DNA from: Carallia brachiata | Taxonomy: Eukaryota > Streptophyta > Magnoliopsida > Malpighiales > Rhizophoraceae | Reading direction: 5' to 3' | Assembly (NCBI GenBank): GCA_021464245.1 | Contig: JADCRB010000110.1 | Coordinates: 1,054,001 to 1,118,000 of the forward strand | Length of the DNA: 64,000 nucleotides | Shown: positions 25,925-34,906 of the stretch, piece by piece | Layout of the letters: the number at the start of each line of letters is the position of its first letter | Numbering within the stretch: the first letter of the stretch is position 1 | The notes under the pieces: model-generated | The model's database searches: none | The model's input: only the letters and a program-made list of their open reading frames with translations | Told to the model about the DNA's origin: nothing | Program-made: the position numbers and the translations under genes

Positions 25925-26324
25925 TTTTTTTTTTTTTTGTTTGTCTGAATGGATATTATCTTTTTTAGGTGGTTATGAGGAATAAATGATATGGTCATTT
26001 GCAGACGAGGCCCACTAAGCCGGCTGCTTAACAGCTGCGGGGTCCTCGGGGCAGAGGGTTTTCAATAAAATTTGGGCCTTACAAAGGCCTCAATCGTCAC
26101 CTACTCGAGTGTTTCAACATGACGGTGTCTTTTGGATGAGTCCAACATTCATAGCTCTAGTCGTTAGGACCATCTATCAAATATCAATCCCCCAAATGGT
26201 GTGATCTCCAAAAAAATAAATAAATAAATAAAAGTCCCCTAAATGGTGCGTGATGGGCTGGCCTGGGCCATTATGTCATCAGGACAAGTTCTCTCACCGC
26301 ATAGCCCGCTACCATAATTTCAAG
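25925..26324 (-). repeat. Dispersed repeat, copy 1 (pair with 32960-33305)
   Basis: A poly-T tract is followed by ggttatgagg, gcccactaag, ctcaatcgtcacctactcgagtg and tgatgggctggcctgggcca blocks, and the segment ends ctaccataatttc. The same blocks in the same order occur at 32960-33305. A leading poly-T and a well-defined opposite end suggest a retroposon inserted in minus orientation, possibly a SINE, though I cannot place the A and B boxes firmly. Confidence 0.65.
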
Positions 26325-27361
26325 TTTGATAATTTATAATTTAAATATATTGACACTATATCGAATAAAAGAAAAGTCAAAAATTTAAATTTTTGATATT
26401 TTAACTATTTTTTTATTAATCAGTTGGTATAGGTCTAGTAAATCTCAAAAAAAAAAAAAGAATAAACACAAAATTAAAAAAATTAAAATAAAAATAAAAA
26501 TAAACAAACAGGATCAAAAAAACAAATAAACACAAAAAAGAAAGGGTCGGCTGGTTGGTCGCCTGGTCGGGCAACATAGCAGGCTAGCATCCTCATTCCA
26601 TCGCCATAAAAATTCTAATTTAACTATATTGTTTAAGTTAATTTGGCATAATTCAGTTTGTTAGTCTTGTACGACATCAAATGACAGACCTAAAATAAGA
26701 AAACTCAAGTTCTCTAAATTATATCAAATTTCTTAAAATATTCTGTGTTAAACAAGTGAATTTAACCTTCTAAGTCATCAGTTATTCTATTAGATTCCCC
26801 CCCCCACATCCCATTTCTTGACACCATATAATTATTTTTTCTTTCATAAATATAATAAATGATTCATTTTACATAAAATTAATATTGTAATAATATGTTG
26901 GGAGATACTTTTGGAACCTTTATGTAAATAACAGTGATATATAGTACAAAACTCTATGTAGTAAGAAATTTTTTGTAATATTACTTTTACTTTTTAAAAT
27001 TAAATTATATGTAGATTTAATATTACTCTATAATTTAGAAATTTTTTTAAAATTTATAAAAAAAATTTCGTGATGTTTACTTTTATTCTTGTATAAATGA
27101 ATTAAAAAAATAACCCATGTCTCACATATGTTTGAAAAAATAAAAAATAAAAAATAAAAACGTTTCACAGGCGGAGATGATCCTGCAACGGTCAAATAGA
27201 CTTGAATTAAAACGAGTCCTACACCAATGAGGATTCGAATTTGGGACCTAATGGGGCGGTGTTGCCGATCGGCAGTCGATATAAGAACCCGCACCACAGT
27301 ATTATGCTTACTTGTCAAGCCCATTCTCTTCTCTGAAAATCGGTGAAATTGGAAGCCGATT

Positions 27362-28581
27362 ATGGCCAAAAAAAAAAAAGTAAAGAGAACGCCGAGAACG
27401 ACGACGGTCCGGTGTTCCTCCGCCACCAATTTTCATCTCAGATCTCGGATAAGGTCCGGTGTTCCTTTATGTTTCGTAATTTTTACAATCTTTTGGTTCT
27501 TGGTGAAATCGTGGGAGTTTTAAGAGTTGTTTTCTTTCTTTCTTTTTTTTTTTTAATTTTCTTAATGATTTTGTAGGGTTCTTGGTTAAATCTTGGGGTT
27601 TTAAACGGTTCTTTTATAGTTTGTTTATGTTTTGTTAGGGTTTGAAACATTTCTTTTTTAGTTTTCCTGCTCTTTCCAGCCTTCTTGATTATACTTTTTT
27701 CAGGGCTTTTAAACATTTTCTTACTGTTTCTTTATGCCTTTTCTGGCTTCTTGCTTCTTCCAATAGCCACGGCTGCGGTGGCAGCTCTAAAAGGAAAAGC
27801 TTTGCCTGGCATATTCCGGTGGTCCCTGCTGGTCCCGGCGATCAACTGGACCGTCATATCATGATTCTTGAGAAACTTTTATCTGTGGGAATCGGGAATG
27901 GGTAAAATCTATATTAATGAAAAAAGAAGAACAAAAGAAGGTAGAGCCACCGCCCAGAGAGGCGACGTCCGGCTTTTTCCTCGCCGTCTGCCTCGTCCTC
28001 CGTCCGATTCCCACAGGCTCCGCGCCCATCTCCACCCGGAAATCTTTTCCTCTTCCGATGAGTAAACTTTATGTTTGATCAATTTTAGAATCTTTGGTTT
28101 TTAAAAACATATTTCTTTGTGATTTTCCAGGGTTCTTGTTGAAATCTTGGGGTTTTAGAACTTTTTTTTTTTTTTATTGTCTTTATGATTTTTTTGTGTT
28201 CTTGGATAAATCTTGGGGTTTTGAACACTTCTTTATAGTTTGTTTATGTTTTTTTTTTTTTTGGTATAAATTGTTAGGGTTTGAAACATTTCTTTTTAGT
28301 TTTCTTGCTTTTTCCAGCCTTCTTTAAACAGCTATGTAATTATTTTGGTAGTTATGCTGTTTATGTGATGTGAAATTGATTGTGCCTCATAATTCTCAGG
28401 ATCCCTTTTGATCAGCAATTAATTGTGGAACTCTTGAGGCCTATTTATCATTCCTTTTAATTTATGCAGGATCATACTATGAGGAATCAAAATTTTTTGC
28501 AACGTCTTTGGACTCCTGCAAAAAACTGAGATTTCTGCATTGTTAGACCACAAAAAGCTTCAGCCAGCTATCATCAATGAG
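27362..28581 (+). other. Unassigned exon-like pieces and internal duplication
   Basis: At 27362 an ATG leads into a lysine run. If the 12-A tract is taken as one base short, it continues as SKENAENDDGPVFLRHQF up to a GT at about 27452. Further exon-like segments occur at 28400-28456 (IPFDQQLIVELLRPIYHSF) and 28470-28581 (ending LLDHKKLQPAIINE before a gtaagt donor). I do not recognise the protein. The segment gttcttggttaaatcttggggttttaaa near 27580 recurs near 28131 and 28198, and the block around gggtttgaaacatttc recurs at 27640 and 28278, so part of this region is duplicated. It may be a gene remnant or a new gene; confidence is low. Confidence 0.25.
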
Positions 28582-29805
28582 GTAAGTGTTTAGTTTGTTT
28601 GTGTTCATGATGCTGTTTAGTGTATAATGGTCTAGCTGATTGCTGTGGTGTTCCTCAACTGGCATAGAAATTGAATCAGGCAGAAAGTTTAGAACATTTG
28701 ATTACTGGACTAACTCAAGGAACTCTACTATTTATTTCATAGTAGATACCTCTCTGTTTCTTTTGGCTCCTGTAGTGCTTACTTTTTTTTTGTTTGTTTT
28801 TTGCATCTTCCCTACCATTATGAGCTCATGGTTGAATCTCTTTTATGGTGTTCTGATTCCATTTATTGGTTTTTGGGACCTGTGCTTGTCAAAGTGGTTG
28901 TATGGATCTACCAGGTTGCCGTCACAGCCAGCCTTTTGTTTTTATTTTCCAGATTTTAGTTCAGCATATCAAAGCAATACTTTCGGGGCTGAAGTCATGC
29001 ATAAACACTGCATCGGTTTCCCTTGCAAAGGAACATGCAAGCTATGGAGAAATCACAAAGTCAAAGGCATGTGTACTTTGCCTGTCAAGAGGTCCTTATT
29101 ACTTGTTTGAGAATATCTTCAATAATTTGGTAACATCTGCATATAAGTTAGTTTAGTTTTGCTACAGCTGTCCTCAAGGATTTTTCTACTGATAAGTTCC
29201 AGATGTGCTCCATCAGATTTAGTTGTTCTTTTTATCACAAACTATACTGTTCTGGCATATTGATAGGATTAGCAGTTCCAAATGAACATGTTCTTTTTTC
29301 AGTTTTGACGACTGACAATGTTTTTTGTTCAGGAAAAAAAAATTTTGGCCTGCTTTGGAGCTATGTTCTTGCCATTGATTTCTTCATTTTTGTACTAATT
29401 ATTTATCAACTTTTTTATAAATATGTATTAGGCTGGTCAGGGAGCTCTATTACTGAATATTCTTTAGAAATACTGTGAAAATAATTTCATTATTCCTTGT
29501 CTTGATTTTCTGTGTAACATTCTCTGCTATTTCTTTCATCGGAGCTATGTTGCTGCATTTTGTATCTTGTTATGATCATTGATAATATGCAAATTTCATG
29601 TCGGAAACAGCATTTTCTTCAATGGTTGAGGGCAAAAACAAGTAAATGTCAACTGCTGAGCTATCTGGTGGAGCAAGGATCCACTATATGTTTCAATCAA
29701 TTTTTGTGAAGAGTTTAGAGCTGCGTTGATTGGTATCCTCTACAATGTATGTTGTTGTGAGCAATATTGAAGGACATTCCATACTTTTCTCTTTTTTTTT
29801 GGGGG

Positions 29806-29807
<2 letters not shown>

Positions 29808-29840
<33 letters not shown>
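29808..29840. repeat. 33-base poly-G tract
   Basis: An uninterrupted run of about 33 G follows ttttttttttgggggtt in an intron of the DRP3-like pseudogene. Such a run is rare in plant DNA and its exact length is unlikely to be reliable in any assembly. Confidence 0.9.
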
Positions 29841-29841
<1 letters not shown>

Positions 29842-29942
29842 GGGCTGGTTATAGTGTGCTTCTGTAAAGCCCAGATGATATTGCCTTTTATTATTAAATT
29901 GTGAGGTTGGGTTGTGAAGTTAGTGGTACTTGGTCCCACTTA

Positions 29943-30558
29943 GAGGTGTCAAAATCTGACCCGATCCGATGGGTTGACCCGAACCCGCCCGAAAAAATAC
30001 GACCCGAAGGATGACTTAACCCGAAATGATCCGAACCCGAATGACCCGAAAATCTTTGGGTCAAACCCGACCCAACCCTAACCCGCCCGTTTGACCCGAA
30101 TTTTTTTTTTCTTAAGGGAACAAAAAAATAAAATAAAAAAATTTAACATATTTTATATTATAAAAAGTATAGATTATACTATTTTCATTATAAATCTTAA
30201 TTATAAATTTTTTTAGAATATTTTGAGATTTTTTATACAGTTTTAAATTTTATTTTTAATTTTTAAAATATTTTAAAGAAAAAATTTCAATTATTTTTCA
30301 ATCATGATTTTCTTTAATTTTTAAGAATTTTTAGTAAAATTTTTGAAATTTTTAAAATTTTTAATAAAAAATGTCACATCATCATTTTTTATGACGTGGC
30401 CAACCCGTGGGTTGACTCGAACCCGACCCGAACCTGAAGTGACCCAACCTAAAATGACCCGAAGATAACTTGACCCGTAAGTAACCCGACCCGAAGTGAC
30501 CCGAACCCGAAGTGACCCAACCCGAACCCAACCCGATAACCCGTTTTGACACCTATAA
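29943..30558. mobile_element. Non-autonomous TIR DNA transposon (616 bp) with 9-bp target duplication
   Basis: The ends are inverted repeats sharing aggtgtcaaaa (left gaggtgtcaaaa, right ttttgacacctataa). The element is flanked by an exact 9-base direct repeat, tcccactta, at 29934-29942 and 30559-30567. Both sub-terminal parts are packed with gacccgaacccg-type motifs around an AT-rich core, and no transposase is encoded. A 9-bp duplication suggests the Mutator superfamily, but agggtgtcaaaa-like ends are also seen in hAT elements (8 bp), so the superfamily is open. It interrupts the DRP3-like pseudogene. Confidence 0.75.
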
Positions 30559-31379
30559 TCCCACTTATTTAACAAGATTCAATTACTTGGAAAGTTTGGA
30601 GTGCACCCTGCGGATAATGCTTAGCTAGACACTAGTGATTTTATCCAAATCTTTTGATAATTGACTAATCGGATAGATGATTTTTTGTTGTGCAGGAGGT
30701 TGATCCTTGTGAGGATATGACGGACAAAGACATTCGAAGTGCCATTCAGAATGCATCTGGTCCTAAATCTGTGCTTTTTGTCCCGGAAATAGGTTTTTGC
30801 CTTTTCTCTTTCTTGTTCTTCAAAAAAATTATTGTTTTGGTTTAAATTTGCAGTCCAAATTATTTTGTATTTTGTTGTCACTTTTGTAGGGTGATGCTTG
30901 TATTTTGATTTTCGTCCATGTAGGTCCCATTTGAAGTTCTTGTTCGGAGACGGATAGCTCTTCTGTTGGATCCAAGTCTTCACTGTGCCAGATTCATATG
31001 TGATGAGTTAATAAAGGTAGAATCTTTCTTTTGTGGCCTTTAGGCGCATTGATCATTCTTGTATTTGTAACTAGATTTCTGTTTGCTCAGATTAGCCATC
31101 GCTGTCTAGTGAATTAGCTGCAGCGGTTTCCTGTTTTTAGAAAGCGTATGGATGAAGTTATTGGGAATTTTTTGCAAGAGGCTCTGGAACCATCAGAGAC
31201 CATGATTGGTCACATGTACTTTGAAATAATTCTTCCACAATGTCTTATTGTCCCACTCTTCCCTTGTGGACGATGCCATATTTCGTTATTCTAAGTTTTT
31301 GATTCCCAGGCATTTGCTATAAATAAAGACTCGTGTTTTTTCACCTTCGATCCTTACCAATTTTTTATGCATTGCGGGA

Positions 31380-32425
31380 GCTAACGCTGGAAGAGCTAGA
31401 GCTTTCGGTGGCAAGCCTCTGGATACCAAGGGTTGGTTGGAATTGGCCAGAATTGGAAAGTTTACTTCCGGGAAACATCTGCAGCTTATTAGCGCCGATC
31501 ATTGTCATGCCGGCTGAAGAAAACCCAGATGTGTTGGTTTGGGGGATTCCCCGGATAGGAAATCTTCAGTTAGGAGGGCATATGCTGCGGTACTGGATAA
31601 AGAACTTATTCGGGATTGGGATATAAGATTTCAAGGCATATGGAAATTCAAAGTGCCCGAAAAGATCAAATGCCTCTTTCGGCAGCCAGTTCATGGGAGA
31701 GGAACGACTAATACGAGAGGCATAGAAGAGGCTTTGTGGTCTCTGCTGTATGTCAGTTGTGTGGGTTACATGATGAAGCACTTTCACATCTATTGAGAGA
31801 CTGCAAATCAGTGTTTGGCTTATGGGCATCGCCGGTGGAGCCTTCAAGCCAAACCCGATTCTTTCAGCTGTCCAAAAAAGAGCGGCTTGCTGGGAACTTA
31901 AAGGAGTGTTTTGGCAGATTTAATTCCCCCAGCTACACTGTTGTACTTGCTGTAACTTGCTGGTGGTGGGCATGGAAATGGCGCAATGATCAAGTAATGA
32001 CAGGGAAACAGAATGTTGCCTATTCTCTGGATTTTGTCGTTAAACTATGCCACGCGTATGAGGGGCACGATCCAGGTGGTGAGACAGGTCTAAATCTGTC
32101 CACGGCAACCCAAGGTCTGATTGGCTGGACCACCAGCGGATGATTGAGTAAAATTACACAGAGACACACAGATGGGGCAACAACAGGAAATCCGGGGGAG
32201 GCGTGTGCAGGTGATTCGGGACTTGAGAGGAAATTGGCTTGTGGGATTTGAGCAGAATGTAGGCACATGCAAATCTGTTACTGCTGAATTATGGGGGATG
32301 TGTACACAGGTCTTGAATCGGGCAGAATATACTCGAGTTTTATTGATTTTAAGTTTTCATCACTCATATGTATACTTAAGGGACGGTGGGCATCATCTTT
32401 TTTTTGGTCAAAAAAAAACGAGAAA
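31380..32425 (+). mobile_element. 5'-truncated LINE (L1-type) fragment, ORF2 C-terminal part
   Basis: The translated pieces, in order, are ICSLLAPI...PAEENPDVLVWG, then DSPDRKSSVRRAYAAV...VPEKIKCL, then a zinc-finger (zf-RVT) block CQLCGLHDEALSHLLRDC, then an RNase H-like block IRDLRGNWLVGFEQNVG...TAELWGM. This is the end of ORF2 of a plant non-LTR retrotransposon. The pieces lie in different frames, so several indels separate them and the copy is dead. The reverse transcriptase core and endonuclease are missing, as is common in 5'-truncated LINEs. The 3' boundary is put at the a-rich sequence near 32410-32425. Confidence 0.75.
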
Positions 32426-34899
32426 GTGAGAGTAGTATTGTGACAATATTCTTTAAGAAGTATTAGGCTTCCGAGTTTAATATTACGGATTATCCAGATA
32501 ATTATAATATACCTCGCATCAGAATAGTCTTAAGCTTAGCCCCACATAAAGATCCTAGCCCAAGCGACATTGTGCTTGGCGATACTTGAATTCAAAATTT
32601 TTTACTGGAAGTCATGACATCTTAACTAGTTAGACCACACTCTTAGTGATGATTGTCTTTTTTTTTTTTTAATTCTATGATATGTTATAGTTCTTTACAA
32701 AAATACCCATGGGCCACAGGCCTCCTAGGCCCACAGCAAGACTACATGACACCGCCTTTATCCCGTTCCTAGATAAACTTTAGCCAAGGTAAGATAAGAG
32801 GAAATTCATGAAAGTCGAGATGTAATTTTAAGTTTAAATTATTTAATTAATTTATAGATTAATTTTCTTTCTTATAAACATGAGATAAACGAATTAACTA
32901 ATTTTATTTAATTAGAACTCTGCAACTATTAATTAGACTAGAATTTGGTAACATTATCTCTTTTTTTTTTTATTTTTTTTTGTTGCTCAAACTCTATCCT
33001 TTTCCAGGTCGTTATGAAGGAATATATGATTGGCCATTTGCGGACAAAGCCCACTAAGTTGGCTGCCTAACAGATGCAGGGTCCCCGGGGCATAGGGATT
33101 TCAAGAGAGTTGGGCCTTGCAAATGCCTCAATCGTTACCTACTCGAGTGCTTTGACATGACGTTGTCGTTTTGATGAGCCCAACATTCATAGCTCTAGTC
33201 CTTAGGCTAACATTGGTTAGACCATATGGTGTGTGATGGGCTGGCCTGGGCCATCAGGCCTTCCGGTCAAGTGCTCTCGCCACGTAGCCTGGCTACCATA
33301 ATTTCGGATGTGATGGGATAGTGAGAAATTAAATAGAAAGTGAATAGAAAAAAATAAATAAAAAATAGTATAATAATGATGATATTATAATTAATAAAAA
33401 GTAATAATTAGAAAGTTGTGAAAAAGAAAATAAATAATAATTTGTGAGAGAAAAAATAAAAGATAATTATTTAGATCAGTAAAAAATGAATAGAAAAGAA
33501 AATGCCTAGAAAATTTTAAAATTTTTCTTTTGTTCTTTTCTCTTAAAAAAATGACAAACATAGTGTTCAAGTTTCGACAGTTGTTGAATAAGCACAAAAG
33601 ACAATTTTTTGTATGGAGAAAATATGTATTAAAATAGTTTTATTTTCTTAGTTGATCTTTTTCTTCAAATTGAATTATTTAAAATTTAATATAATTTTTA
33701 AATATTAAAATCTGGTTTCAAAAATAAGAAAAGAAAAATAAAAAAAATGAAAAATATAAAGAAAGCAGCCGGCCAAAGTCATAATTTTTTTGTCAGTTTA
33801 GATTCGGTCAACACCTGATATGATGGACGTCTTTTTAAGAAATAAAAAAGTTCACCGATTTTAATAAAAATAAATGCTGGTGGGTTAGTAATTTTTATGT
33901 TGAATTATGTGTCGAATAAAAATTAAAATTATTAATTTTAAAATTAAAATTAATATTTTTGAATCAGTTGTTATTTTTACATTTTAAAAAAATCAGTCAC
34001 AGTTTCAAAAATAACAATTACAATTTTATTCGACACAAAATTTCAAAACAAAAATCCCAAAACACGTACTAACTATAACCCATAAGCCAATTGGATTTCT
34101 ATACAATCCATAGGTCATTGAATATTTTCAAAGATTTAAAAAAGGGACAACCACTTGGGCTGGTTTAAGTAATTAATGGTAAATCACAGATTTGAAGTTT
34201 CTTTAAATGAAGTGATGAGGCTAATTTATATAAATTTTATTAAGTTTCGAGAACAGTTTGATAATATTTATTAAATTTTGAGATTTATTTTTTTACGAGT
34301 TTAGTGAACATATATATTTTTGCTTAACGAATTTGTAGATATCTTTTGATACATATTTTTTGTAAAAAAAACAAGAAGAATTTATGTGTTTCATGTTTTA
34401 TTACTATTGAATTTATTTATCTCCAGCCTACTCCCTTTTTTCTTACCAAAAAAAAAAAAAAAAGAGTTAGAGCAAGGCAACCCTTAGGCCCTCTCCCTCT
34501 AATGTTTGGTTTTACACTTGTTGCAAGCGAGGTGTAGGCGTGGAGCCTGGAGCCAAGCCAGCCAACCACGGCGCCCCCCAGGCAATTTCATTTCAAGGCT
34601 GCTGCGCCCGCCCACAAAGCGTAAAACGACCAAACACATGCACAGGCTTTTGTTTTAACAGTTTTACGGGCAAAGCTTCAACAATTTTTCTTCCTCTTTT
34701 GTACATAGAAAGAAAGAAGCTATAGATGTTGTTCTACGTGTACCTGCGATGGCCACGTCCCCGACTAACTGCCCTGTTCCAGTTCCAATCAATCCTACGC
34801 AAATCCCCAGATTCCCATGACTCTCAAAACTCCCACCGCCGCTCCGTTCCCTCATGACCCCAAATCACCACCGTCGCAGCCGCCGCCGCAATCCCCGCC
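32426..34899. other. AT-rich repeat spacer before the PPR gene
   Basis: No protein-coding signal is present. A partial third copy of the SINE-like repeat lies at about 32560-32640 (cttgaattcaaa ... taactagttagacca), and the second dispersed repeat copy is at 32960-33305. From about 33330 to 34440 the sequence is almost pure A/T. The last 300 bases are GC-richer and form the PPR promoter and leader, with two short upstream reading frames. Confidence 0.45.
32960..33305 (-). repeat. Dispersed repeat, copy 2 (pair with 25925-26324)
   Basis: A poly-T tract is followed by cgttatgaagg, gcccactaag, ctcaatcgttacctactcgagtg, cccaacattcatagctctagtc and tgatgggctggcctgggcca, and the segment ends ctaccataatttc. 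Blocks and order match 25925-26324; copy 2 is shorter in the middle. Both are diverged, so the insertions are not recent. Confidence 0.65.
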
Positions 34900-34906
34900 A
34901 TGTTGA
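34749..34906 (+). promoter_or_regulatory. Two upstream ORFs in the PPR leader
   Basis: An ATG at 34749 opens 23 codons and stops at 34818-34820. A second ATG at 34817, overlapping that stop, opens a proline-rich frame that stops at 34904-34906, just inside the PPR start codon region at 34900. If transcription starts upstream of 34749, both would lower translation from the main start. The transcription start itself cannot be seen. Confidence 0.4.

Larger units (their letters stand above)
24452..28619. other. Repeat-rich region downstream of NUP133
   Basis: The NUP133 3' end is followed by an aataaa at about 24891. From 25.1 kb on, the sequence is AT-rich with several repeat copies, listed separately: a SINE-like repeat at 25565-25725, a 118-bp insertion at 25743-25860 and a dispersed repeat at 25925-26324. 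A B-box-like sequence (attcgaatcc, minus strand) sits near 27230-27240, which suggests another tRNA-derived retroposon remnant. Exon-like pieces at 27362-28581 are listed separately. Confidence 0.45.
28620..31215 (+). pseudogene. Dynamin-related protein (DRP3-like) pseudogene, stalk region only
   Basis: Six segments match consecutive parts of the dynamin middle/stalk region of plant DRP3, which acts in mitochondrial and peroxisomal fission. They are about 28620-28679 (VYNGLADCCGVPQLA), 28953-29080 (ILVQHIKAILSGLKS, AKEHASYGEIT), 29611-29720 (MSTAELSGGARIHY, FQSIFVKSLE), 30696-30790 (EVDPCEDMTDKDIRSAIQ), 30924-31016 (VPFEVLVRRRIALLLDPSL) and 31091-31215 (RKRMDEVIGNFLQEALEPSE). In-frame stops replace conserved residues at 28665-28667 (Lys to TAG), 29643-29645 (Glu to TAA) and 31115-31117 (Glu to TAG). 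Introns are retained, so this is a duplicated copy, not a processed one. The GTPase domain, at least one stalk exon and the GED are absent. A DNA transposon lies in one intron. Confidence 0.88.

Noticed and set aside
27028..27429. 133-residue open frame on the minus strand with a hydrophobic stretch.
   Set aside because: Part of it corresponds to a B-box-like repeat remnant (attcgaatcc) and the rest is poly-A/T; no protein family is recognisable.
29941..30560. aaccctaacccg and gacccgaa motifs suggested telomeric or interstitial telomere repeats.
   Set aside because: The plant telomere unit is not tandemly repeated here; the motifs belong to the sub-terminal parts of a TIR transposon.
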